A stretch of 10,019 bases of DNA from Bacillota bacterium (GCA_029268085.1 JAJUHD010000087.1:1-10019); one strand, 5' to 3'; shown: positions 1-8,005, numbered from the stretch's first letter. Notes: generated from the sequence alone by a model not told the origin. A program made the numbers and translations.

Positions 1-494
1 GCCGTTCCGGTCTGTTCTTGTCTTGTCTTTATCTGATTCAGACTGGTTTCAAGGTCTATATCCATGTATAAGACGACATCGGGCTTCGGAAGTTCCATTA
101 AACGGAACTCAAAATCGTATAGCCAGTCCAGATAATTTCCGAGCTCGCTTTCGGGGAGCTTCGCGCCCTGATGGATGGCGTTCGAGGTCGTGTAGCGATC
201 GCAGATCACCGTGCCGCCGCTTTTATAATACTCGCCCCAATCGGTTTTGAACGAGGCGAAGCGGTCTACAAAAAAGAAGGTGGATGCGGCATAAGCGCTT
301 ACGTCCGAAGGCTCTTTTCCGAACTCTCCTGAGAGATAGGAACGCAAAAGGGAAGAGGAGCTGTTATCGTAACGCGGAAAGACGACCCTGCGGAACGGTA
401 CGCCGTCTTTTTCAAGACGCTCTGTGAGCAGACGAAACTGAGTGGACTTTCCGCTTCCGTCTATACCTTCTATCACAATGAGCTTACCCTGCAT
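1..494 (-). CDS. tmk: Thymidylate kinase (dTMP kinase), 3' end cut by window edge
   Basis: Phosphorylates dTMP to dTDP with ATP in the cytosolic dTTP pathway. The first 164 residues are visible. A P-loop EGIDGSGKST lies at residues 9-18, a substrate-side FPRYDN stretch at 39-44, and the DRYTTSN motif of dTMP kinases at 99-105. The long spacing and the wording around PRYDN and YAASTFFFVDRFAS match the clostridial variant of the family more than the E. coli type; this is from memory of the family, not a search. The LID region and C-terminus lie outside the window. The ATG at 494 follows GGGAGG with about six bases of spacing. The gene starts 19 bases after the glycosyltransferase stop, on the same strand with no terminator between, so it is probably the third gene of the sirtuin operon. 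No frame damage is seen. Confidence 0.93.
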   Translation of the reverse strand, partial: MQGKLIVIEGIDGSGKSTQFRLLTERLEKDGVPFRRVVFPRYDNSSSSLLRSYLSGEFGKEPSDVSAYAASTFFFVDRFASFKTDWGEYYKSGGTVICDRYTTSNAIHQGAKLPESELGNYLDWLYDFEFRLMELPKPDVVLYMDIDLETSLNQIKTRQEQTGT

Positions 495-513
495 CGTCTT
501 CCTCCCGATTTAT

Positions 514-1278
514 CTATGATTTATTTCCCGACAATTTCCGCCCGATAACGGCAAAACCAAATTTCGGCAGATTAGTCATGCGTTTTGCGCGGCTTGGGTC
601 TTCCTTGAGGCGGTAGAGCCACTCAAGGTTCAGCCTGCGCCACGCTTCGGGCGCACGCTCCGCCACGCCCGCAAAGACATCCATCGAGCCGCCGAGCCCG
701 GCCATTAGACCGACCCTTAGTCTCGGCGCGTTTTTCTGCATCCAGAGCTCCTGCTTCGGCGCACCAAGACATACTAGCAGAAGATCGGGGGAAACGGCGT
801 TGATTTTTTCTACAACGTGCCCGTCGTCAGTAAAATATCCGTCGTTCGTTCCGACGATTCTAAGCCCCGTGAAACGCTCGGAGAGCTTCTGAGCCGCGAG
901 TTCCGCGACGCCGGGCTTAGCTCCGAGCAGGAATACGGACATACCTTTGTCAGCCATGAGACCGAAAAGCGTTTCGGCAAATTCTATACCCGGTATTTTT
1001 TCCTTTAACGGAGTGCCGAGTATTTGCGCCCCCTTAATAATACCGATGCCGTCGGGAAGCACCATCGAAGCGCCGCTTATCGCGCGGAGAAGACTTTCAT
1101 CATCGCGGCAGAGCATGACAATCTCAGGATTCGGAGTGACGACATAAGCTGCGTCCCTGCGCTCCATGAGCTTAAGAGCCTTGTTGGTTGCCTCCGCCAT
1201 TGTAATATTATCAAAAGAAACGCCAAGAACATCAATTCTGATTTTAATCAAATCCTTTCCGGAAAGTACCGAAGACAT
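514..1278 (-). CDS. WecG/TagA/CpsF family N-acetylmannosaminyl-type glycosyltransferase
   Basis: GT26-family enzymes transfer a UDP-activated N-acetylhexosamine (often ManNAc) to a polyprenyl-linked sugar at the inner membrane face, in wall teichoic acid or surface polysaccharide assembly. The domain starts near residue 13 (IDVLGVSFDN). It carries TPNPEIV at 48-54, LPDGIGI at 74-80 and CLGAPKQE at 170-177, and ends with the usual basic region WRRLNLEWLYRL. T48, D76 and Q176 align with the catalytic-pocket Thr, Asp and Gln reported for TagA; the position where I expect an Arg is K94, a mild substitution. Length (254 aa) is normal. The ATG directly abuts the sirtuin TGA, which suggests translational coupling; the Shine-Dalgarno is weak, so the true start could be slightly downstream. 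The acceptor and donor cannot be told from sequence, and no other wall gene is in view. Confidence 0.92.
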   Translation of the reverse strand: MSSVLSGKDLIKIRIDVLGVSFDNITMAEATNKALKLMERRDAAYVVTPNPEIVMLCRDDESLLRAISGASMVLPDGIGIIKGAQILGTPLKEKIPGIEFAETLFGLMADKGMSVFLLGAKPGVAELAAQKLSERFTGLRIVGTNDGYFTDDGHVVEKINAVSPDLLLVCLGAPKQELWMQKNAPRLRVGLMAGLGGSMDVFAGVAERAPEAWRRLNLEWLYRLKEDPSRAKRMTNLPKFGFAVIGRKLSGNKS

Positions 1279-1998
<720 letters not shown>

Positions 1999-2021
1999 GC
2001 CACACCTCCGAACTCTATTCC

Positions 2022-2036
2022 AAAAGCTTAGCTTTT
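2022..2036. repeat. 15-bp palindrome at the predicted cobB transcription start
   Basis: AAAAGCT-T-AGCTTTT is a perfect dyad with seven-base arms and one central base. It lies immediately downstream of the predicted -10 box, covering the expected start site. The position suits an operator, but no regulator is identified and AT-rich short palindromes can arise by chance. Confidence 0.5.
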
Positions 2037-2065
2037 ATTATACACTTGCGAAAATGCTTTCGCAA
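2037..2065 (-). promoter_or_regulatory. Predicted sigma-A promoter of the cobB operon
   Basis: On the minus strand, TTGCGA (2065-2060) and TATAAT (2042-2037) are separated by 17 bases. The -10 is a perfect match; the -35 matches four of six. It sits between the guaB terminator and the sirtuin gene, about 40 bases upstream of the ATG. The -35 box is the right arm of a hairpin-forming repeat (2045-2066). Confidence 0.7.
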
Positions 2066-2066
2066 G
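2045..2066. repeat. Inverted repeat, 9-bp arms, 4-base loop
   Basis: CTTGCGAAA (2045-2053) and TTTCGCAAG (2058-2066) pair perfectly around ATGC. It lies just downstream of the guaB terminator on the minus strand and overlaps the cobB -35 box. It could back up guaB termination, though no U-run follows it, or serve as a protein-binding dyad. Confidence 0.6.
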
Positions 2067-2103
2067 ATAAAAAGGACTGCCGCATCTTTTTGCGTCAGTC
2101 CTT
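2067..2103 (-). terminator. Intrinsic terminator after guaB
   Basis: On the minus strand, arms AAGGACTG and CAGTCCTT (8 bp) enclose one mismatch, a further 4-bp CGCA/TGCG stem and a six-base loop. TTTTTAT follows at 2073-2067. The hairpin begins eight bases after the guaB stop codon, the expected place for a rho-independent terminator. Confidence 0.85.
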
Positions 2104-2111
2104 ACGAATTC

Positions 2112-3596
<1,485 letters not shown>

Positions 3597-3604
3597 TTTA
3601 ACCG

Positions 3605-3609
3605 CTCCC
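3605..3609 (-). promoter_or_regulatory. Ribosome binding site that fixes the guaB GTG start
   Basis: GGGAG on the minus strand lies eight bases before GTG at 3596. No in-frame ATG is available nearby, so the GTG start is preferred. Confidence 0.75.
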
Positions 3610-3668
3610 TTTCATTATGCTGAGGAGAGTCTAACCCGACACGCCTCTGCCTTTTGTATATTTTGAAC

Positions 3669-3698
3669 ATTGTACTCCATACGCGGACAGGCTGTCAA
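3669..3698 (-). promoter_or_regulatory. Predicted sigma-A promoter of guaB
   Basis: TTGACA (3698-3693, perfect) and TACAAT (3674-3669, five of six) are separated by 18 bases on the minus strand. The predicted leader is about 65 bases. No purine riboswitch pattern is recognised in the leader. Confidence 0.8.
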
Positions 3699-3706
3699 CC
3701 GTTGAA

Positions 3707-3748
3707 GCTGCAAATATTCTGCCCGCTTTAAAGGGCGCCTGATGCAGC
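3707..3748. repeat. Nested dyad just upstream of the guaB -35 box
   Basis: Outer arms GCTGCA (3707-3712) and TGCAGC (3743-3748) enclose inner arms GCCC (3721-3724) and GGGC (3733-3736) around an AT-rich core. It lies eight bases upstream of the guaB -35 and about 25 bases past the glycosylase stop. With no U-run it is a poor terminator; it may be a regulator site or chance. Confidence 0.4.
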
Positions 3749-3773
3749 GTTTTACACAAAAGGAGTTTTCCGT

Positions 3774-4613
3774 TCACGAACACCCAAGGGCGTCCGAATG
3801 TTCGTTCATGCGGGTATAGTAAAATATGTATTGCTGGGCAAGTCCTGCGTATGGCCCCAGAACAGCAGGATTGAAATTATTAGGGAAATGCCGCTCAAGA
3901 GCACGCTTCATCCAGACATCGATCGGAAACCTGTCCATCTGATGCAGCCCGTAAAGCATGAAGCAGTTAGCGACCTTATCGCCGATTCCGCGTATACGCC
4001 TGACCTGCGCAAAAGCCTCCTCGGAAGGCAGACGGGTCAGAGCATGAAGATCAAGCTCGCCGCTTATAACGGCGCGTGAAGCGTTCAAGATATACTCCGT
4101 CCGATAGCCGCAGCGCAGCGGAGCCATATCCTTTTCGCTAAGTCCGGCGAGTACGGAAGCTGAAGGAAATGCAAAAAGCCCGCAGGGGAGCGCTTCTCCG
4201 AAATAAGCGCACAGCGATGAAATAATTTTTTTTATCCTCGGAATATTGTTGCACTGCGATATAATAAAGCTTATAAGAGCTTCCCACGGATCCTGCCGCA
4301 GTATGCGTATGCCCCTGCCGAAGTCCGCGCACATTTTCAGATAAGGCGGCTCGGTGAAGAACTGTGACATTTCGTTGTAATCCACTCCGAGATCAAAGTA
4401 AGTCCGCCAGAAGGGAATATCCTCGCCGTCTGCGTCGCACAGGATGCGCCCGTTATCTTCCCAGACCGTCAGAGCCTTTCCTGACACGATGCCATGATAC
4501 ACTCCGTTAGCGTCCGCGTCCCAACGAAAGCACTGGCCGCATTCAAAGGTCTTTTTCAGGCTGAGCTCCGAAGCGGAGGCCAGGACATATTCGGTTTTCG
4601 TTTCACTTTGCAT
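3774..4613 (-). CDS. ogg: 8-oxoguanine DNA glycosylase (OGG1-type, HhH-GPD)
   Basis: Excises 8-oxoguanine from DNA and nicks the abasic site (base excision repair). The 279 residues fit bacterial OGG1-like enzymes. An N-terminal domain has ECGQCFRW at 24-31. The helical domain includes DPWEALISFIISQCNNIPRI (108-127), matching human OGG1 NPWE...NNN. The helix-hairpin-helix IRGIGDKVANC holds catalytic K213, and PIDVWMK supplies D232; the Lys-Val-Ala-x-Cys arrangement matches human K249-C253. An upstream in-frame TTG at 4646 would add 11 residues but overlaps the rpsU terminator run; ATG 4613 is chosen because GAGGG lies seven bases upstream. No clear promoter of its own is seen, so readthrough from rpsU is possible. 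No convincing terminator separates it from guaB. Confidence 0.93.
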   Translation of the reverse strand: MQSETKTEYVLASASELSLKKTFECGQCFRWDADANGVYHGIVSGKALTVWEDNGRILCDADGEDIPFWRTYFDLGVDYNEMSQFFTEPPYLKMCADFGRGIRILRQDPWEALISFIISQCNNIPRIKKIISSLCAYFGEALPCGLFAFPSASVLAGLSEKDMAPLRCGYRTEYILNASRAVISGELDLHALTRLPSEEAFAQVRRIRGIGDKVANCFMLYGLHQMDRFPIDVWMKRALERHFPNNFNPAVLGPYAGLAQQYIFYYTRMNEHSDALGCS

Positions 4614-4620
4614 ATCTTTA

Positions 4621-4625
4621 CCCTC
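4621..4625 (-). promoter_or_regulatory. Ribosome binding site deciding the ogg start
   Basis: GAGGG on the minus strand lies seven bases before ATG 4613. The competing TTG at 4646 has no such site and falls in the terminator U-run. Confidence 0.75.
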
Positions 4626-4643
4626 GCAAACCGAAGAGATTTG

Positions 4644-4672
4644 CAAAAATCCCGCCCCAAAAGAGGCGGGAT
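4644..4672 (-). terminator. Intrinsic terminator after rpsU
   Basis: ATCCCGCC (4672-4665 on the minus strand) pairs with GGCGGGAT (4656-4649) across an eight-base loop, followed by a T-run ending at 4644. It lies 11 bases after the rpsU stop. Confidence 0.88.
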
Positions 4673-4683
4673 CAATGTTCTTT

Positions 4684-4869
4684 TTAATATGAATGTTTGT
4701 TCTTGTTTTTCCTCGCGGCCTCAGATTTCTTGCGGCGCTTTACGCTGGGACTCTGATAGTATTCCTTTTTTCTGAGGTCTGACATAACTCCGGATTTTGC
4801 GCAGCTTCTCTTAAACCTCTTGAGAGCGCTGTCCAGAGATTCATTCTCTTTTACGCGTACTTCTGACAT
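4684..4869 (-). CDS. rpsU: Small ribosomal subunit protein bS21
   Basis: A 61-residue, very basic protein of the 30S subunit that supports mRNA engagement near the anti-Shine-Dalgarno region. The N-terminus SEVRVKENESLDSALKRFKR and the following YYQSPSVKRRKKSEAARK are diagnostic of bS21, and the length is within the usual 55-70. The ATG at 4869 follows a long purine-rich site, GGAGGGAGGG, with about six bases of spacing. It has its own perfect consensus promoter and an intrinsic terminator, so it is probably expressed strongly as a single gene. The leader is about 65 bases with a few short stems; I recognise no known regulatory RNA in it. Confidence 0.97.
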   Translation of the reverse strand: MSEVRVKENESLDSALKRFKRSCAKSGVMSDLRKKEYYQSPSVKRRKKSEAARKNKNKHSY

Positions 4870-4939
4870 TCTATTTCCCTCCCTCCAAATACGCCCAAAG
4901 GCGCTTTAAGGGCCATCATCCATGGCTTTAGCATGACTG

Positions 4940-4968
4940 ATTATAATAGCTTTTCGGGTCATTGTCAA
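4940..4968 (-). promoter_or_regulatory. Consensus sigma-A promoter of rpsU
   Basis: TTGACA (4968-4963) and TATAAT (4945-4940), both perfect, are separated by exactly 17 bases on the minus strand. This is the strongest promoter match in the window and suits a ribosomal protein gene. Confidence 0.9.
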
Positions 4969-4981
4969 GATATTTAACTTT

Positions 4982-5012
4982 GCGAGGGACGCAATATACA
5001 GTGTCCCAACGC
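4982..5012. repeat. Imperfect inverted repeat upstream of the rpsU promoter
   Basis: GGGAC (4986-4990) and GTCCC (5003-5007) are separated by 12 bases and flanked by GCG (4982-4984) and CGC (5010-5012). It lies 13 bases upstream of the rpsU -35 box and far upstream of the gntR promoter. An operator is possible; no known regulator motif is recognised. Confidence 0.4.
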
Positions 5013-5104
5013 TGTTTATCTATATTTCTACATATATATGCTTATAATGAGCAGAAAATCGTAAAACCGATTGTGAGCGATAATATAGGAGCTGAGGGTG
5101 GTTC

Positions 5105-5125
5105 GGTATTATTTCGAGCAGTACC
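5105..5125. promoter_or_regulatory. Regulator-like element upstream of gntR, shared with the lipoprotein promoter
   Basis: GGTA and TACC are separated by 13 bases, TTATTTCGAGCAG. Positions 5106-5124 match 8414-8432 at 16 of 19 bases, including the GTA...TAC ends and the core CGAGCA. It is centred about 62 bases upstream of the predicted gntR start site, a position compatible with an activator or with autoregulation. The binding protein is unknown. Confidence 0.5.
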
Positions 5126-5141
5126 AATTTTGAAAAAGCAC

Positions 5142-5170
5142 TTGTATTATTTGCTAAACTAGCTTATAAT
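5142..5170 (+). promoter_or_regulatory. Predicted sigma-A promoter of gntR
   Basis: TTGTAT (5142-5147) and TATAAT (5165-5170) are separated by 17 bases, about 35 bases before the GTG start. The -10 is perfect; the -35 matches four of six. Confidence 0.65.
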
Positions 5171-5191
5171 AATCATAATGACATGTTAAAT

Positions 5192-5198
5192 GGGGGAG
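5192..5198 (+). promoter_or_regulatory. Ribosome binding site for the gntR GTG start
   Basis: GGGGGAG ends seven bases before GTG 5206. No in-frame ATG lies close by, so GTG is taken as the start. Confidence 0.7.
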
Positions 5199-5205
5199 TT
5201 ATCCG

Positions 5206-5991
5206 GTGGAAACGAATCCTGTATTGCTCAGTACACTATCTCTTGACAGCGACATTCCGCTTTATTCTCAGCTTGTAAGCATTGTAAAACGCAACATAAC
5301 AGCCGGTACGCTTGGTGCCGGCGAACTTCTGCCTTCGGAGGCTGAACTTTGCAAAACCTTCAATATCAGCAGAAGCACTGTCCGTCAGGCTATCGGCGCG
5401 CTCGAGGCAGAAGGCCTTGTCGTACGCAAGCAGGGCAGGGGAACCTTTGTCGCGGAGCCAAAAATGCGCCGCAAAACCGAAAATGTCTATTCGTTTACAT
5501 CCGAAATCAGCTCGATGGGGCTTACTCCTTCATCCACGCTGGTTGAGTTCGACGTCATAACGCCCACGCCGGACCTGATGAAGGTGCTTGAGCTCAACTC
5601 CTCAGACAAGAGCGTTTATCGTTTCACCCGTATCAGGAATGTGAACGACGAACCGCTCATTCTGGAGACATCTTTTTATCCGCAGTATATTTACCCGAAA
5701 CTTACCCGCGAGCTTCTGAGGACACACAGCTTCTACAGCCTGCTTTACGAAGTCGGCATAGCGCCGGCCTCCGCGGTAGACTCCTATGAAGCGGTGACGC
5801 TCGGCCGCGAAGAAGCGGAAATTCTTCACTGCCGTCCGGGCAGCTGCGCCTTCTCTGTTCAGAGAAGAACAAGAACAGAAACAGGCATGATTTATGAGTA
5901 TACGCAGAGTCTTATCAGAGCGGACAGAGTCACGCTGGACATCTATCTGCATAAGGACGGAGTCTCGTTTACCCGCAGTGTTGACAAATAG
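5206..5991 (+). CDS. GntR-family transcriptional regulator, HutC subfamily (UTRA domain)
   Basis: A 261-residue cytoplasmic DNA-binding regulator whose binding is expected to respond to a small ligand. Residues about 18-80 form the GntR winged helix: IPLYSQLVSIVKRNI, then LLPSEAELCKTFNISRSTVRQAI with the recognition helix, then LVVRKQGRGTFVAEP as the wing. Residues about 95-250 are a UTRA effector domain, with YRFTRIRNVNDEPLILETSFYP and the late YEYTQSLIRADR strand typical of HutC/FarR-type proteins. Many members sense sugar phosphates, amino sugars or amino-acid breakdown products; the ligand here cannot be assigned. It starts with GTG behind GGGGGAG. No terminator is seen before gap, so some readthrough is possible. 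A shared element (5105-5125, 8410-8436) and a palindrome before gap (6078-6090) are candidate operators. Confidence 0.93.
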   Translation: METNPVLLSTLSLDSDIPLYSQLVSIVKRNITAGTLGAGELLPSEAELCKTFNISRSTVRQAIGALEAEGLVVRKQGRGTFVAEPKMRRKTENVYSFTSEISSMGLTPSSTLVEFDVITPTPDLMKVLELNSSDKSVYRFTRIRNVNDEPLILETSFYPQYIYPKLTRELLRTHSFYSLLYEVGIAPASAVDSYEAVTLGREEAEILHCRPGSCAFSVQRRTRTETGMIYEYTQSLIRADRVTLDIYLHKDGVSFTRSVDK

Positions 5992-6037
5992 CTGAATAAT
6001 TTAGGCAGTTTTATGCAAATATTTATCATGATCGCTG

Positions 6038-6066
6038 TTTACAAATAAGGACTTATGTAGTATATT
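6038..6066 (+). promoter_or_regulatory. Predicted sigma-A promoter of gap
   Basis: TTTACA (6038-6043) and TATATT (6061-6066) are separated by 17 bases, each matching the consensus at five of six positions. A second TATAAT at 6092-6097 lies nearer the gene but has no usable -35 at the right distance. Confidence 0.65.
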
Positions 6067-6077
6067 AGATGTAGCAG

Positions 6078-6090
6078 ACGTATCATACGT
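6078..6090. repeat. 13-bp perfect palindrome in the gap leader
   Basis: ACGTAT-C-ATACGT has six-base arms and one central base. It starts about five bases after the predicted start site, a classic repressor roadblock position. The GTAT...ATAC core resembles the general GT...AC layout of HutC-type sites, making the adjacent GntR regulator a candidate; this is inference. Confidence 0.5.
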
Positions 6091-6123
6091 TTATAATGTA
6101 TTTATTAAATAGGAGGGTTTGCA

Positions 6124-7128
6124 ATGAGTAAAATCAGAGTAGGAATCAACGGTTTCGGAAGAATAGGAAGACTTGTTTTCCGTGCCGGACTGAACAATGA
6201 AAACATCGAGTTTGTCGGCATCAACGATATGATCACGCCCGATTATATGGAGTATATGCTCAAGTATGATACGATTCACGGGAAATTCAAGGGCGAGGTC
6301 AGCCATACCGATAACAGCATCATCGTAAACGGAAAGACTATTCCCGTTTTCAGTGAAAAGGATCCTTCAAAGCTTCCCTGGGGCAGTCTTGACACGGATT
6401 TTGTTGTCGAATCGACCGGTCTTTTTACAACCACGGAAAAGGCAAGTGCTCACCTCACAGCCGGCGCCAAGAAAGTCGTCATCTCGGCTCCCTCTGCGGA
6501 CGCTCCCATGTTCGTTATGGGCGTTAACAACAAATCCTATAAGCCCGATATGAAGATTGTTTCCAACGCATCCTGCACCACCAACTGTCTGGCTCCTCTT
6601 GCCAAGGTCATCAATGACAAGTTTGGCATCGAGTCCGGCCTTATGACAACCGTTCACTCCACGACCGCTACCCAGCGCACCGTCGACGGTCCCTCTGCAA
6701 AGGATTGGAGAGGCGGCAGAGCGGCTTCCGGCAACATCATTCCTTCCTCCACCGGTGCAGCGAAGGCTGTGGGCAAGGTAATCCCCGAGCTCTCCGGCAA
6801 GCTGACCGGCATGGCTTTCCGCGTTCCCACGCTGGACGTTTCCGTAGTTGACCTCACCGCAAACCTCAAGACGGCGACAAGCTATGAAGAAATCTGCAAG
6901 GCCATGAAGGAAGCCGCCGAGGGCGAGCTCAAGGGTATACTTGGTTATACGGACGAGCTGGTCGTCTCTTCCGATTTCATCGGCGACGCTCACACATCAA
7001 TCTTTGATGCCGATGCAGGTATTATGCTCAACGAGAAATTCGTCAAGCTCGTTGCATGGTATGACAATGAGTGGGGCTATTCCAACAAGGTCGTAGACCT
7101 CATCGAATATATCAGCACAGTTAAATAA
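6124..7128 (+). CDS. gap: Glyceraldehyde-3-phosphate dehydrogenase, NAD-dependent
   Basis: Converts glyceraldehyde 3-phosphate, phosphate and NAD to 1,3-bisphosphoglycerate in glycolysis, as a cytosolic tetramer. The 334-residue length is standard. The Rossmann motif INGFGRIGR is at 8-16 and D35 follows the second strand, favouring NAD. The catalytic loop SNASCTTN holds C151, with base H178 in TTVHSTTATQ. SSTGAAKAVGKVIPELSGK and WYDNEWGYSNKV (312-323) are fully conserved. The HSTTATQRTVDGPS wording places it near the E. coli GapA/eukaryote-like clade, not the HAYTGDQ type common in Lachnospiraceae. AGGAGGG lies seven bases before the ATG. Frequent C-ending codons suggest high expression. It has its own promoter and terminator and follows a GntR regulator on the same strand. 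Confidence 0.98.
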   Translation: MSKIRVGINGFGRIGRLVFRAGLNNENIEFVGINDMITPDYMEYMLKYDTIHGKFKGEVSHTDNSIIVNGKTIPVFSEKDPSKLPWGSLDTDFVVESTGLFTTTEKASAHLTAGAKKVVISAPSADAPMFVMGVNNKSYKPDMKIVSNASCTTNCLAPLAKVINDKFGIESGLMTTVHSTTATQRTVDGPSAKDWRGGRAASGNIIPSSTGAAKAVGKVIPELSGKLTGMAFRVPTLDVSVVDLTANLKTATSYEEICKAMKEAAEGELKGILGYTDELVVSSDFIGDAHTSIFDADAGIMLNEKFVKLVAWYDNEWGYSNKVVDLIEYISTVK

Positions 7129-7144
7129 GCAGGTTTGCTGCTGA

Positions 7145-7178
7145 AGGGCGCGCTACCAATCGGTAGCGCGCCTTTTTT
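7145..7178 (+). terminator. Strong intrinsic terminator after gap
   Basis: GGCGCGCTACC (7147-7157) pairs perfectly with GGTAGCGCGCC (7162-7172) around a four-base loop, followed by six T residues at 7173-7178. It starts about 17 bases after the gap stop. Confidence 0.95.
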
Positions 7179-7224
7179 CGCATATTTATGATAAGGCGGA
7201 GCTTCAGAAAATCAAGGATACTGT

Positions 7225-7266
7225 AAATTAAAACCGCAAATCCGAATTTGCATCGGCTTTGCGGTT
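7225..7266 (-). terminator. Intrinsic terminator of the phospholipase-like gene
   Basis: AACCGCAAA (7266-7258 on the minus strand) pairs with TTTGCGGTT (7240-7232). An inner CCGA/TCGG stem continues across one mismatch with a seven-base loop. TTTTAATTT follows on the minus strand. It starts 12 bases after the stop at 7279. Confidence 0.8.
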
Positions 7267-7278
7267 AATCAATTATAA

Positions 7279-7995
7279 TTATGCTCCGATCGGGGGCATC
7301 AGATCCGGCAGGAAAAATAGATCGCTGTTTCTGTATTTGTAGAAGAATATTCTGAAAATCAGATTATTGCCCGTGGCATAGCCCTTGAATTCGGTCAAAA
7401 GATCGTCAAGCTCAATAATTACCGGAGCGGCTGGGACTTGCTTCGACAATGCAACGACATTGACTATCGATAAAATACAGGCGTTGAACGCATAGGTGAG
7501 ATCTCGGTTAAGAGAGTGGCCGATACTCATATATTCGCGCTTTATGTTCTCTTTGTGCGCGATAAGTTCCTCGACGCCGCCAAAGCTTTCGACAGGCTCT
7601 GTTCCGTCCATATCCAGAATCTTTAGGCAGTTCCTGCGGAGATAAGCGTCAAGCTCGTTTTCGTAAGCCATATGCTGCTTCAGCCCGCCGGAAAAATCCT
7701 CGTTGTGCGCGAAGCAGAAATAATCGCAGAGAAAGTGGCACATAAAGCCGAGCTTTTTAGAATACTCAGCGCCGACTCTGCCGGATGAGCTGACGGGACA
7801 ATTTGAAAGCTCCGTCAGTATATCCGTAGACCTGCGGGAGCAGACCTTGCTGAAATGGGGAGCGACCCACATCGCCGGAGTTTGATCCGGTGCGATGTTG
7901 CCATAGACAAAGGCTACACGGTTGAGGAAAATATCGCGTTTCTGAAGCGCCGCGTATAAAAGATGGGCTAATGCAAAGTGTGAGGTAGCTTTCAT
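7279..7995 (-). CDS. Zinc-dependent phospholipase C / S1-P1 nuclease-fold protein, cytoplasmic
   Basis: A 238-residue protein; function not known. It shows the metal-ligand layout of zinc-dependent phospholipase C (B. cereus PC-PLC family): early H6/H11, D37 in GNIAPD, H47 in APHF, then H87-x3-D91-x5-H97 within GFMCHFLCDYFCFAHN, and H108-x3-E112. The H+4 D+6 H and H+4 E spacings match H118/D122/H128 and H142/E146 of PC-PLC. Unlike secreted PLC it has no signal peptide, so it probably acts inside the cell; clostridial genomes carry similar unassigned proteins. ATG 7995 is chosen because AGGAG lies five bases upstream; an in-frame TTG at 8046 has no ribosome site. It has its own promoter (8096-8124) and terminator, and is convergent with gap. 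Substrate unassigned; the fold call is fairly secure. Confidence 0.75.
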   Translation of the reverse strand: MKATSHFALAHLLYAALQKRDIFLNRVAFVYGNIAPDQTPAMWVAPHFSKVCSRRSTDILTELSNCPVSSSGRVGAEYSKKLGFMCHFLCDYFCFAHNEDFSGGLKQHMAYENELDAYLRRNCLKILDMDGTEPVESFGGVEELIAHKENIKREYMSIGHSLNRDLTYAFNACILSIVNVVALSKQVPAAPVIIELDDLLTEFKGYATGNNLIFRIFFYKYRNSDLFFLPDLMPPIGA

Positions 7996-8000
7996 TTTAT

Positions 8001-8005
8001 CTCCT
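8001..8005 (-). promoter_or_regulatory. Ribosome binding site deciding the start of the phospholipase-like gene
   Basis: AGGAG on the minus strand lies five bases before ATG 7995, making this start better supported than the TTG 17 codons upstream. Confidence 0.75.

Larger units (their letters stand above)
4870..5205. other. Divergent intergenic region between rpsU and gntR
   Basis: This 336-base gene-free stretch holds the rpsU leader and promoter (4940-4968), an inverted repeat (4982-5012), a regulator-like element (5105-5125) and the gntR promoter (5142-5170). An open frame at 4962-5162 has no ribosome site and no recognisable protein character, so it is not called. Confidence 0.7.

Noticed and set aside
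3600..3668. Possible purine riboswitch in the guaB leader
   Set aside because: The leader is short and I see no conserved purine-aptamer loops or terminator; only weak local pairing.
4614..4646. TTG start adding 11 residues to the glycosylase
   Set aside because: The codon sits in the rpsU terminator U-run without a Shine-Dalgarno, whereas ATG 4613 has GAGGG at good spacing.
5043..5048. Extra TATAAT upstream of gntR as a second promoter
   Set aside because: No -35-like hexamer at 16-18 bases and no correctly spaced extended -10.
5070..5085. Stretch TTGTGAGCGATAA resembling half of the E. coli lac operator
   Set aside because: The match covers one side only and lacks the symmetric half and one base of the core. 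No LacI homologue or lac genes are present; treated as chance.
4962..5162. Plus-strand open frame of 66 codons between rpsU and gntR
   Set aside because: No ribosome site, it overlaps the rpsU promoter and the regulator-like element, and the translation has no protein-family character.
6367..6993. Minus-strand open frame of 208 codons
   Set aside because: Antisense to gap within its most conserved motifs, so it is a frame shadow.
6124..7128. gap considered as a horizontally acquired gene because it resembles E. coli GapA
   Set aside because: As I recall, Ruminococcaceae-type genomes commonly carry this GAPDH class, and the ribosome site and terminator look native.
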